Shown here piece by piece: positions 43,401-51,712 of a DNA stretch of 64,000 nt (positions are counted from its first letter, which is position 1; every line of letters begins with the position of its first letter). The notes beneath the pieces were generated by a model. That model worked only from the letters and a program-made list of their open reading frames with translations, had not been told where the DNA came from and made no database searches. Both the position numbers and the translations under genes were made by a program. Source of the stretch: Arthrobacter sp. S39 (GTDB lineage Bacteria; Actinomycetota; Actinomycetes; Actinomycetales; Micrococcaceae); NCBI RefSeq assembly GCF_004320525.1, contig NZ_SIHX01000003.1:248001-312000 (forward strand), read 5' to 3'.

Positions 43401-44304
43401 TGCCTTCTCCATCCTTGAGCGATCCGGTTTTCCCGGAAGTCATGAGCGCCATTAAGTCCGACGGTGAATAGAGCGCCCGTATCCACTGGTCATTGCGGTT
43501 GTGTCCCACGTTCATGTCGCTGAGGGCGCTGCTCTGGCTTCCCGGGATCATCGGGAAATGACGGGCCACATCGTCCACCTGCCGTGTCTGGATGCCCGCC
43601 CTGAGGGCTACCCAGTGAAGCCAGATGTCGTCGGCCCCAGCGCAAACGTCCATGAACTGATCACCACGCATCCGGAGTTCGCGGAGCATTTCCGGAGGGT
43701 AAATGACTCCCGACACGCCCAGCGCAAAGTTGTTGAAGCCGGGCCCGGTGTCCCGCCGTCGCGTCCAGTCCTCGTAACGCGTGATACCGCCCCCTTTGAC
43801 GTTGATCATGCGCACCCAGTGTCCGTTGACCATGTCAGGATGCTCCTGGTTGGCCTCGACGAGGGCCTGCAGCCACCGGGACGGATAAATGATGTCGTCG
43901 TCCGCTGTGGCGAGGGGGAAATCGAACACTGCCGAAGATTCCACATACGGAAAGTATTTTGTGTGCGGGCCGTAGTTCCTGGACAGCCTGGTTTCCAGGC
44001 CACGCCGCTGAAGACGTAGCAAAGCAGGCGTCCGCTGCTCAAATGCCGCCGTATCGTCCAACCAGAGGATCAGTCGCCTCGGTTTAACGGTCCCCCTGGC
44101 AATCGACTCGAGGGCAACGTCCACTGTCCGCAGTCGGGCGCCGTAGCTGGTCATGGATACAACGACGTCGGCCGTGCCCGTGACCGGTTCACTCACCAGC
44201 AGGTTCCGGCACCGCAGGTTCAGCAGGCCGCCATAGGCGCGGATCCGCTTGAATGCCTTGCGGACACGTTTGGCGGCTGACCGTGCCACGGGATAGTCAC
44301 TCAT
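43390..44304 (-). CDS. Glycosyltransferase (GT-A-like)
   Basis: 304 residues. VVVSMTSYGARLRTVDVALESI, the lysine-rich LILWLDD strand, and the metal site FPLATADDDIIYPSRWLQALVE indicate a GT-A glycosyltransferase of the kind found in capsule clusters. DVCAGADDIWLHWVAL is a typical second acidic motif. There is no signal or membrane helix, so it is cytoplasmic. ATG 44304 overlaps the stop of the anchored protein gene (ATGA). Its 3' end overlaps the start of the giant surface protein gene. Donor and acceptor are unknown. Confidence 0.75.
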   Translation of the reverse strand: MSDYPVARSAAKRVRKAFKRIRAYGGLLNLRCRNLLVSEPVTGTADVVVSMTSYGARLRTVDVALESIARGTVKPRRLILWLDDTAAFEQRTPALLRLQRRGLETRLSRNYGPHTKYFPYVESSAVFDFPLATADDDIIYPSRWLQALVEANQEHPDMVNGHWVRMINVKGGGITRYEDWTRRRDTGPGFNNFALGVSGVIYPPEMLRELRMRGDQFMDVCAGADDIWLHWVALRAGIQTRQVDDVARHFPMIPGSQSSALSDMNVGHNRNDQWIRALYSPSDLMALMTSGKTGSLKDGEGNAS

Positions 44305-45068
44305 GCCGGTGCCTGCCCTTCAAAAGCGGCTATCGGCGTCGCCGCGTCCAGGTTGAGGTAGATCTTGACAATGTTCCGGGCGTCCTTCGGGACTCCGAAA
44401 ACGAAGACGCCCGAAGCGCTGGCGCCTGGTTCGACGCTGGCGGGGAACGGCACCGCGGCGGGGCCGCTCAGCGAGCTGGCCGGAGAGTTGTCCTGTCCGT
44501 AACTGACGTTGACGACAGCAGGGTCCAAGGAAATTTCGGCTCCGGTATCGTTCAGCACGGTCACCTTGAACCGGATCGCGGGTCCCGCGATCTCGCCAAT
44601 GCCTATGGCTTCCCCATCCACTGCGGCAAGCTCGCTGATCGTCGCGGACACGCCTGACCTGACCACCTTCGTGGCCACCAGCGGTACCGGCGGTGCAACG
44701 GGCTGGTCGATGGTTGCCAGTTCTTCGTCGCTCTTGTTCGAACGGTCGACGGGAGCCGGATCACTTGGCTGCGGAACGGCGGCCGGATCCGTTGCCGGGG
44801 CGGTGGCTTCAGGAGGCGGCGTGGAACTCCCCGGGTCCGGCGTCGTAGAGGGACTGGCGGATGGTCCGGCTGTCTCCGTTGCTGCGCCAGTTGGGCTTTC
44901 GGTGGACACGACCGTACCCGGGGTCTGGGCAGCCATCTCGGACGCCCCCCACTGGGTGTAGGCCCAAACGGACCCCGCTGCTACGAGCAACGCCAGCACA
45001 AGAGCGATGCCCACCAACCGTGGGCTCCATCGCCGACGCTCCACTCCGTTGTTCCCAGACGCTTCCAT
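44301..45068 (-). CDS. Membrane-anchored protein with Pro/Thr/Ser-rich linker and extracytoplasmic beta domain
   Basis: 255 residues: short basic cytoplasmic tail (RRRWSPR), one membrane helix (about 19-38), low-complexity linker (about 48-120, rich in P, T, S, A), and a C-terminal beta-sandwich-like domain (VSATISELAAVDGEAIG, IRFKVTVLNDTGAEISLDPAVVNVSYG, SVEPGASASGVFVFGVPKDARNIVKIYLNL). The last part resembles DUF4352-type domains. Its function is unknown; a wall-spanning scaffold for the surface proteins downstream is plausible. It overlaps the glycosyltransferase gene. Confidence 0.7.
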   Translation of the reverse strand: MEASGNNGVERRRWSPRLVGIALVLALLVAAGSVWAYTQWGASEMAAQTPGTVVSTESPTGAATETAGPSASPSTTPDPGSSTPPPEATAPATDPAAVPQPSDPAPVDRSNKSDEELATIDQPVAPPVPLVATKVVRSGVSATISELAAVDGEAIGIGEIAGPAIRFKVTVLNDTGAEISLDPAVVNVSYGQDNSPASSLSGPAAVPFPASVEPGASASGVFVFGVPKDARNIVKIYLNLDAATPIAAFEGQAPA

Positions 45069-45071
45069 GTC

Positions 45072-45914
45072 CTACCCCCCGGAATCAGATAATGTTGCCA
45101 CGCCGCTTGGGGCTCGGTTCCGTGCTGGAAGTGTGGTCGAGGCAGGGCCATAGATTGTTTGCAGCTCCCTGAACCACTTCACCGATGCCAGCGCAAGGAA
45201 CGCAGCGGTTGCGGCGAAAATTGCCGTATAAACAGCCATGAAGAGCGGAATTGCTCCGTAAAACAGGAAGCTCAGGCACAGGACCCCATAGTCCATCGGG
45301 ACCACGAGGAGGGAACGCAGCCACGAGGGCCCTGCCGAATCATCGGCCATGGAAACCACTCCGCGTTGCCGGCGCAGCTGCTCGGTGAGGATCATGCTGA
45401 AGAACAGCACTGTCGCCACGACCGCTGACCCCAGCGGAACAAGAAGCCAACCCTGATCGACAGCTTCGAAACGGTAGAGGGCAACGAGCAGCGCCAGCGG
45501 CAGAACCGACGTCTTCACGGAATCCACCATGTGGTCGAGCCACTCACCGGCAGGCGAACCCGTGCCGGTGAGTCGTGCAAGTTGTCCGTCCGCCGAATCC
45601 AGGGCGTAGCCAACAACGAGTAACAGCGACACCGCGATTCCCAGCCCCCACGACGGTGGGAAGGCCACGAGCAGACCGATGCCTGTGAAGGTGAAGACTG
45701 CGCTGACCGCGGTCACGGCGTTGGGCGTCAGTCCCAGTCCAAAGGCAGCTGCCGCCAAGTACCGTCCAAGCCGCCGGTTCACGAACCTGGAGTAGGCCGG
45801 TGCACCGCGGGCGGCCGTTTTTTGCGCCCCTGAGAGCCGGGAGACCGCGTCGCGGTAGCCAGCGTAGGGGACAGTTTGGGCGGCGGCGGCCACCTTCGCG
45901 TGTTGCCCGGACAT
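45072..45914 (-). CDS. CDP-alcohol phosphatidyltransferase-family membrane enzyme
   Basis: 280 residues with about six helices. The complete family motif, DG-x2-AR-x8-G-x3-D-x3-D, is present as DGQLARLTGTGSPAGEWLDHMVD near residue 105. It transfers a phospho-alcohol from a CDP-activated donor, releasing CMP. In phospholipid synthesis the donor is CDP-diacylglycerol. Here, with a TagD-like cytidylyltransferase two genes upstream and glycan genes all around, a CDP-polyol donor and a glycan or lipid acceptor are possible. Its start overlaps the stop of the glycosyltransferase upstream by one base. Confidence 0.88.
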   Translation of the reverse strand: MSGQHAKVAAAAQTVPYAGYRDAVSRLSGAQKTAARGAPAYSRFVNRRLGRYLAAAAFGLGLTPNAVTAVSAVFTFTGIGLLVAFPPSWGLGIAVSLLLVVGYALDSADGQLARLTGTGSPAGEWLDHMVDSVKTSVLPLALLVALYRFEAVDQGWLLVPLGSAVVATVLFFSMILTEQLRRQRGVVSMADDSAGPSWLRSLLVVPMDYGVLCLSFLFYGAIPLFMAVYTAIFAATAAFLALASVKWFRELQTIYGPASTTLPARNRAPSGVATLSDSGG

Positions 45915-47095
45915 CAGCGCGCTCCCAAGGTGTTACGCCGTTCCAAGGCGTGCTTGGGACTGCGTTGGCGCTCCCTCCGCGGCAGGGCCCGGGCCGGCTG
46001 ATGTGCCAGGACGAGGTCCGCGCAGAGCTGTTCGTAGCCGGCAGCCACCATGTCCCAATCGAACCTGCGGGCGAGCTGCTGTCCCAGGGTGCCCCTCTCA
46101 CGCAAGGCTGATGGTTGCGCTTCGGCCTCCTCCGCAAGTGCCGTGACATCGTCCGGACCGGCGAAATACCGGCCGGAGTTCGAAAGCACCTCGCGGTTGA
46201 AGTCGACATCGAACGCATTTGTCGCCGCACCGGACCCGATCGCACGGAGCAGCGACGGATTGGTGCCGCCTACAGAATGGCCGTGCCAGTATACGAGGGA
46301 GTTGGCGTAGAGCTGATCCAGTAATTCCTGGTCCCAAACCCCTCCGACGAAGCGCACGCGCTCATCACCAAGGTCGTGGACCAGGCGTGTGTAGCCATCC
46401 GAATAGGGTGCCGAACCCACCACCACCAGCGGTGCCTTCGCCTGGCTGCGCACGTAGCCGTCCACGATCAGGTCGACGTGGTTCTCCGGCTCGAAGCGGG
46501 CCACGACCAGATGGTAGCCGCGCGACTCAACCCCAAGTTCCGCCAGCCTGTGCGACGGGGCGTTTTCCAACAACGGGGCGCCGTACGCCAAGTAGACGGT
46601 GTCGACGTCGAACTTTTCCCTGTAGTAGTTTTGTATGCCCACGGCGTCCGCTATCAACGCATCGGACCACCGGACGGCCAAAGCCTCCACGCTTCGGTAG
46701 TACCTCTTCCCTGCACGGCCCCATTTCGCCCGCTTCCACTCAAGCCCGTCCACATGGGTTGCGACAGGAATGCCGGCAGCCCTGAACAGGGGAAGGTACG
46801 GGGCGTTCGCCGCATTGAAGACGATGGCGGCATCTGGGCGGTGGCGCAGAAGGTGCGCTACTGAAAGACCGGTGTGGCTGAGAGTCTCCAGGGCCCGCTT
46901 GTGCATTGCAGGCAAGTAGACAAGGTCCATGCCGAGGTACGTCGATTCACGGGCCGCGCTGCCGTCAACGTCCCGACAGTAGACCGTCACCTGGTGTCCA
47001 CGGGCGCACAACCGCTGGCCTATCTCCTCGATTGCGGTTTCGAATCCGCCATACCGGGCAGGGACACCACGGGTACCCACCATCGCGATTCTCAT
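45914..47095 (-). CDS. DUF1972 glycosyltransferase (rhamnosyltransferase-like GT4)
   Basis: 393 residues. MRIAMVGTRGVPARYGGFETAIEEIG is the signature of the DUF1972 domain that opens bacterial rhamnosyl/galactosyltransferases of wall polysaccharide synthesis. The C-terminal GT-B half has HLVVARFEPENHVDLIVDG, VRFVGGVWDQELLDQLYANSLVYWHGHSVGGTNPSLLRAIG and a terminal basic tail. It probably adds the first or second sugar to an undecaprenyl-linked or polyol acceptor. The start overlaps the stop of the cytidylyltransferase gene (ATGA-type). Confidence 0.87.
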   Translation of the reverse strand: MRIAMVGTRGVPARYGGFETAIEEIGQRLCARGHQVTVYCRDVDGSAARESTYLGMDLVYLPAMHKRALETLSHTGLSVAHLLRHRPDAAIVFNAANAPYLPLFRAAGIPVATHVDGLEWKRAKWGRAGKRYYRSVEALAVRWSDALIADAVGIQNYYREKFDVDTVYLAYGAPLLENAPSHRLAELGVESRGYHLVVARFEPENHVDLIVDGYVRSQAKAPLVVVGSAPYSDGYTRLVHDLGDERVRFVGGVWDQELLDQLYANSLVYWHGHSVGGTNPSLLRAIGSGAATNAFDVDFNREVLSNSGRYFAGPDDVTALAEEAEAQPSALRERGTLGQQLARRFDWDMVAAGYEQLCADLVLAHQPARALPRRERQRSPKHALERRNTLGAR

Positions 47096-47553
47096 CGCTG
47101 CACCCCGTGGATCCGGTCTTCCGGGCCAACCGGATGGTTGATAAGTTCAAGGGCAGTCCTCAGGACGGAACTCGATGTGTGGACGGTGTACGGGAAGTAG
47201 ACAACTTCTACGCCGACTTCGGCGAACGCCCGCTCCAGCCGCTTTCCTTCAGGAGTACCGCGCCAGTCGTCACCTTTGAAGAAGACCGTGAACCGGAGTT
47301 CTTCCCAGACCTGGAGCTTGTCCGGGAGCACTTCCGCATAGACCTTGTCGACGTAGGTGATGTTTCGTACGATCTCAAGCCGCTCCGCCAACGGCACAAC
47401 CGGCAAATGGCCCTTGGCACGTTCCAGGATCTCGTCGGAGACCACACCGGCGATCAGGTATTCGCACTGCGACTTGGCGTGCTTGAGGATGTTGAGATGC
47501 CCGACGTGAAACAGGTCAAAGGCACCTGCTGCATAGCCAATTCTGAGGCCCAT
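47092..47553 (-). CDS. Cytidylyltransferase-like nucleotidyltransferase (TagD/GCT family)
   Basis: 153 residues. The HxGH nucleotidyltransferase motif (GAFDLFHVGHLNILKHAK), the GDDWRGT segment and the C-terminal HTSSSVLR (ISSTxxR equivalent) place it with glycerol-3-phosphate cytidylyltransferase-like enzymes. It would make CDP- or ADP-activated polyol/sugar phosphate. The CDP-alcohol phosphotransferase in the same operon makes CDP activation more likely. AGGAGG precedes ATG 47553. It is the first gene of the minus-strand operon running to 33.8 kb. Confidence 0.87.
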   Translation of the reverse strand: MGLRIGYAAGAFDLFHVGHLNILKHAKSQCEYLIAGVVSDEILERAKGHLPVVPLAERLEIVRNITYVDKVYAEVLPDKLQVWEELRFTVFFKGDDWRGTPEGKRLERAFAEVGVEVVYFPYTVHTSSSVLRTALELINHPVGPEDRIHGVQR

Positions 47554-47573
47554 GGCCTGCCTCCTTCCAATTC

Positions 47574-47630
47574 TTAGCCGGCTAAACCAGCAGTGTGGTG
47601 GGAGTGCCTGGTCTTAGGAGGTTCTAAGAC
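47574..47630 (-). promoter_or_regulatory. Two palindromes upstream of the TagD-like gene
   Basis: TTAGCCGGCTAA (47574-47585) is a perfect 12-bp palindrome. GTCTTAG-N6-CTAAGAC (47611-47630) is a perfect 7-bp dyad, 58 bases before the start. Both are candidate operators of the long surface-protein operon. The 539-base gap 47554-48092 contains no gene; it holds these, the nhaA promoter and the nhaA leader. Confidence 0.45.
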
Positions 47631-47893
47631 GTCGGCCCTGACCCGGGCGCCGGCGGAGCTGGCGCGCCCTAACGCGGTGGGAAGATCAGTAAGATTGCAG
47701 GAGTCAGGTTGGTGAGCCAAAATGCGCAGCGTCCTGGTGCTCGAAATAGTGCCCGCACTTCGGTAGCGTCCGCGTTTAGGGACAGCGAATACCCTGACCT
47801 GACTCATCCTGAGACCTCTTCTGGGTGGGTTCCTGGAATTAGTACAAGTCAAGCCTCTTGGCACACTAGGTGCACCCGTAATTGCTACCTGTC

Positions 47894-47922
47894 TTGACTA
47901 CTGGGGGCTACCTGTTTGTACT
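47894..47922 (+). promoter_or_regulatory. nhaA promoter: TTGACT-17-TGTACT
   Basis: TTGACT (47894-47899), exactly 17 bases, then TGTACT (47917-47922). It predicts a leader of about 165 bases to the TTG start at 48093. Confidence 0.6.
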
Positions 47923-48092
47923 CAGATGGACCTTTGGCAGCTACTCGAAAAACGGCGCCGTGCCTTGGGCCACCGCCCGCCCGGCAGGCGCCGCGACCGG
48001 CGTTATGGCCCCGCTCGGTTAGACTTGTCAGAGGTGCGCCGGGAAGTCTGGTCGGCAATAGTTTTGTCGAACCCTACATCCAGGAGCCACCC

Positions 48093-49406
48093 TTGGCCAA
48101 GCGCCCAGCACGCCCCGCCCTCGCCGCGAGGGTCCTCAGCCGCTCGAGCTACCCCGAATACCTGCGGATCTCCGAGATCCTCAGGCTGGAAACTGTTGGC
48201 GGCGCCCTTCTCCTGTTGGCGACCGCCGCTGCCCTGGTCTGGGCCAACTCGCCGGCGGCTGCCGGGTATTTCGCGCTCCGGGACTTGAAGATCGGCTACG
48301 AGCCCTGGCACCTCCAGCTCTCGTTGGGGCACTGGGCATCGGACGGGTTGCTGGCCATCTTCTTTTTTATTGCCGGCCTGGAACTCAAACGGGAGTTTGT
48401 CTCCGGTGAACTGCGGAAGATATCCAAAGCCGTGGTTCCGGTGGCGGCGGCCGTGGGCGGCGTCGCAGTTCCGGCCGTGGTCTACACGCTACTGAACCTG
48501 GGCCAGGGTGCTGAAAGCCTGCGTGGCTGGGCGATTCCCACGGCCACGGACATAGCGTTCGCCCTGGCGGTGCTGGCAGTGATCAACACCCACCTGCCGG
48601 CCGCACTCCGGACATTCCTGCTGACGTTGGCAGTGGTGGATGACCTGCTGGCGATCGGCATCATCGCTTTCTTCTATTCGTCCGGTTTGCAGCCGGTGCT
48701 GTTGCTGGCCGCTTTGGTCCCGCTGGGCCTGTTCACGCTGCTCGTCCAGAAGAGGGTCCGCAGCTGGTACCTTCTGCTCCCCCTCGCCGCGGCAACGTGG
48801 GGGCTCGTCCACGCTTCAGGCATCCACGCCACCGTGGCCGGGGTGTTGCTCGGCTTCGCGGTCCCCGTCCTGGCATCGCGGAAACGCGGCGAAACCGGGC
48901 CCGGAATGGCTGAATCCCTGGAACACCGTCTCCGCCCGCTCTCGGCGGGTTTTGCCGTTCCCGTCTTTGCGTTCTTCTCGGCCGGAGTGGCCCTTGGCGG
49001 GTTCGACGGTTTCCGGTCGGCGTTGGCGGACCCCGTCGCCCTGGGAATCGTCGCGGCACTGGTGGCCGGAAAGACAGTTGGCGTGTTTGGCACAACGTTC
49101 CTGGTGACCAAAACAACCAGGGCAAAGCTCGACGACGGCCTCGCCTGGATCGACGTGGCAGGCCTTGCGCTGTTGGCCGGCGTGGGATTCACGGTGTCGC
49201 TGCTGATCGCCGAGCTGAGTTTCGGTGCCGGCTCCGCGCATGATGACCACGCGAAGGTGGCCATCCTGACCGGTTCACTGGTTGCGGCGCTGCTCGCCAC
49301 AGTGGTCCTCCGGCTGCGTAACCGGCACTACCGCACCGTGGAGGAAGCGGAACAGCGGGACGCTGACGGCGACGGCGTCCCGGACCTTTTCGAGCGCACG
49401 TCCTGA
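48093..49406 (+). CDS. nhaA: Na+/H+ antiporter NhaA
   Basis: 437 residues, about twelve membrane helices. The NhaA signatures are [41 protein letters not shown] and the aspartate pair [17 protein letters not shown] that binds the cation. It exports Na+ (Li+) in exchange for protons. The best start is TTG 48093, with AGGAG eight bases upstream; the frame is open to 47916, but that part is low-complexity and not NhaA-like. The hydrophilic C-terminus ends in [15 protein letters not shown], a thrombospondin-3/EF-like calcium-binding pattern that is not usual for the family. Confidence 0.92.
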   Translation: MAKRPARPALAARVLSRSSYPEYLRISEILRLETVGGALLLLATAAALVWANSPAAAGYFALRDLKIGYEPWHLQLSLGHWASDGLLAIFFFIAGLELKREFVSGELRKISKAVVPVAAAVGGVAVPAVVYTLLNLGQGAESLRGWAIPTATDIAFALAVLAVINTHLPAALRTFLLTLAVVDDLLAIGIIAFFYSSGLQPVLLLAALVPLGLFTLLVQKRVRSWYLLLPLAAATWGLVHASGIHATVAGVLLGFAVPVLASRKRGETGPGMAESLEHRLRPLSAGFAVPVFAFFSAGVALGGFDGFRSALADPVALGIVAALVAGKTVGVFGTTFLVTKTTRAKLDDGLAWIDVAGLALLAGVGFTVSLLIAELSFGAGSAHDDHAKVAILTGSLVAALLATVVLRLRNRHYRTVEEAEQRDADGDGVPDLFERTS

Positions 49407-49437
49407 CGGCCGCGGGCCGGGACCGGCCCTCCCGGGC

Positions 49438-49887
49438 CTAGGCTGCCTGGTTGAGGGCATCCTCGGCCGCCACCCAGGAAATCATGGCGCACTTGACCCG
49501 CGCGGCGTAACGGGCAACGCCCTCGAACGCGGCGGCGTCGCCAAGGATTTCAGGATCGGCATGGATTTTGCCGCGGGACCGCAGGACTTCGCGGAAGTTG
49601 TCGATGATCGCGTGGAGTTCGGCCACAGACAGCCCTTCGGCCAGCTCGCTCAGGACTGAGGCTGAGGCCATGGAGATGGAGCACCCTTCCCCGTCCCAGG
49701 AAATCTGTGCGACCTTCCCGTCCTCCACCGCAACACGAAGGGTGACTTCGTCGCCGCAGACAGGATTAAGCTGGTGCGACTGCCCGGTGGACGCCCCCTC
49801 GGGCGCAGCCAGGCCGGCCAGGCCGCTGCCGTGGCGGACCTTGGAATGGTCGAGGATGATTTGCTGGTACAGCTGGTCCAGGCTCAT
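49438..49887 (-). CDS. sufU: SUF-type iron-sulfur cluster assembly protein SufU
   Basis: 149 residues. IscU-like fold with the three cysteines in NPVCGDEV, GEGCSISMAS and RVKCAMISW, the SufU-type ligand set that binds zinc and accepts persulfide sulfur from SufS in Gram-positives. ATG 49887 has AAAGGT six bases upstream; the frame extends to 50046 inside sufS. It lies 23 bases after sufS in the same direction and is thus co-expressed. Confidence 0.94.
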   Translation of the reverse strand: MSLDQLYQQIILDHSKVRHGSGLAGLAAPEGASTGQSHQLNPVCGDEVTLRVAVEDGKVAQISWDGEGCSISMASASVLSELAEGLSVAELHAIIDNFREVLRSRGKIHADPEILGDAAAFEGVARYAARVKCAMISWVAAEDALNQAA

Positions 49888-49910
49888 GTCGTATACCTTT
49901 AGTGTTTGCG

Positions 49911-51239
49911 CTAGACGCGGAAGTAGGACCGGACTCCGGCTACGGATTCCAGGAACGCGTCGACGTCGTCTGTGGTGTTGTACAGGTAGGCGCTGGCCCG
50001 CGTGGTGGCGGTCAGTCCCAGGCGGCGGTGCAGCGGCTGGGCGCAATGGTGCCCCACCCTGACGGCGATGCCCTGCGAATCGAGGAACTGGCCGACGTCG
50101 TGGGCGTGGACGCCGTCAACGGCGAAGGCCGCGAGGCCGATCCGCTCCAGCCCTGCGGCGGGGCCAAGGACCCGTATCCCGGGAATGCTTTCCAACCCGG
50201 CGACCATACGCTGTCCGAGTTCCGACTCCCAGCGGTGGACGCGCTCCAGGCCCGTTTCGGTGAGGTAGTTCGCCGCGGCCGCCAGGGCAACCGCCTGGGA
50301 GATCCGCTGCGTGCCGGCTTCAAACCGCTGCGGAGCCGGCAGGTACTCTGCCCGCTCCATGGTGACGGTGGTGATCATTGAGCCGCCGGTGAGGAACGGC
50401 GGCAGGATGTCCAGGATCTCCTGCTTGCCGTACAGCACACCGATTCCGGTGGGTGCAAGCATCTTGTGGCCGGAGAAGACCGCGAAATCCACATCCAGCG
50501 CTTTGACGTCCAAGGGCAGATGCGGGGCGGACTGGCACGCGTCCAGGACCACCAGGGCTCCGGCCTTCCGGCCCAGTTCCACCAGTTCCTGAACGGGGTT
50601 GATGGTGCCCAGTACGTTCGACGCGTGGGTAAAGGCAAGGACCTTGGTCCGCTTTCCCAGGATCTCCGCCGCCTGGTCCATCCGCAGGCTGCCTGCGTCG
50701 TCGATGGGGATGTAGCGGAGCGTGGCGCCGGTCCGGAAGGCCAGTTCCTGCCAGGGAATCAGATTGGCGTGGTGCTCCATTTCGGTGACCACAATCTGGT
50801 CGCCAGGGCCCACTGCGAGATCCTTGAGCCCGGCATCACCGCGGCCCTGAGCAGCCCACAGCGCAGCGTTGGAGAGCGCGTAGCTGACCAGGTTGAGGCC
50901 TTCGGTGGCGTTGGAAGTCCATACCGTTTCGGAGTAATCCGCTCCGATGAAGTCGGCCACGGTCTGGCGGGCGTCTTCGAATACTTCCGTGGCTTCCACG
51001 GCAAGGAAGTGTGCGCCGCGGTGCACGGCGGCATTCCGCTGCTCATAGAATTCCTGCTCCGCCTCGATGACGCTGACGGGGTTCTGCGAGGTGGCTCCGG
51101 AATCGAGGTAGACCAGCGGACGGCCGTTGACCAGCTGGCCAAGGACCGGGAAGTCGTTCCGTATCCGCAGCACTTCGGCGTTGTCCATGGCCGGCAAAGC
51201 CCGTTCCAGCGTGGCTGGGGTTGTTACTACGGCCAACAC
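49911..51239 (-). CDS. sufS: Cysteine desulfurase SufS
   Basis: PLP enzyme that takes sulfur from cysteine for Fe-S cluster building. 442 residues. Visible elements are YLDSGATSQNP, the MEHHANLIPWQ segment, the PLP lysine in FSGHKMLAPTGIGVLYG and the active-site cysteine loop RVGHHCAQPLH. GTG 51239 or TTG 51236 starts it, with AAGGAG just upstream. The rest of the SUF system (sufBCD) is not in the window. Confidence 0.94.
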   Translation of the reverse strand: MLAVVTTPATLERALPAMDNAEVLRIRNDFPVLGQLVNGRPLVYLDSGATSQNPVSVIEAEQEFYEQRNAAVHRGAHFLAVEATEVFEDARQTVADFIGADYSETVWTSNATEGLNLVSYALSNAALWAAQGRGDAGLKDLAVGPGDQIVVTEMEHHANLIPWQELAFRTGATLRYIPIDDAGSLRMDQAAEILGKRTKVLAFTHASNVLGTINPVQELVELGRKAGALVVLDACQSAPHLPLDVKALDVDFAVFSGHKMLAPTGIGVLYGKQEILDILPPFLTGGSMITTVTMERAEYLPAPQRFEAGTQRISQAVALAAAANYLTETGLERVHRWESELGQRMVAGLESIPGIRVLGPAAGLERIGLAAFAVDGVHAHDVGQFLDSQGIAVRVGHHCAQPLHRRLGLTATTRASAYLYNTTDDVDAFLESVAGVRSYFRV

Positions 51240-51288
51240 TCACTCCTTGAGATGTCAATGGATGACACTCAATTGTCCCACAGCACGG

Positions 51289-51322
51289 CTGTGGCGGCGC
51301 CCCTGCGGGGCAGCCGCCACAG
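51289..51322 (-). promoter_or_regulatory. Strong hairpin 50 bases upstream of sufS
   Basis: A stem of 15 bp (51289-51303 with 51307-51322, one bulged A at 51312) lies in the putative sufS leader. The 473-base gap 51240-51712 also contains an 8-bp hairpin (51418-51437), a CGAGTA-GGGGG-TACTCG dyad (51548-51564) and the LuxR terminator. No gene is visible in it. Regulatory function is inferred from structure alone. Confidence 0.35.
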
Positions 51323-51649
51323 TCGTTCCGGGCTTCAGCCGGAGAGTGGAGGGCCGGCGACGGCTGGGGGGAGAGCCTCGGTCTCAGAAGACTCTGACGT
51401 CGCCGGCCCCGTCTCGGTCCGGCCCCTGCGGGCCGGAAGTTGTAGTGCGAAGAGGCCGTATTTTGGTCTGTCGGCAGGGTCTGCGGTTTTCTTTCGGACC
51501 GCTTCTTCCTGCTTGTACTAGTTAATCGCGCCAGGCCGCCCGGAACACGAGTAGGGGGTACTCGACTTTCCGGTGCGATGACTACGGGGTACGCATTGCC
51601 GATACGCGTATTTTGGAAATAACCACCTAGGCGCTCCCGGGGGCGCCGG

Positions 51650-51697
51650 AAAACCCCGCCGGCGGCCCAGGCGACGTGGCCTGACCGGGCGGGATTT
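51650..51697 (-). terminator. Terminator of the LuxR-family operon
   Basis: Read on the minus strand, a GC stem (CCCGCCCGG with CCGGCGGGG, one slipped base) ends in GGGGTTTT, 15 bases after the stop of the second LuxR gene. Confidence 0.6.
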
Positions 51698-51712
51698 TCT
51701 CTTTGCAGGTGC

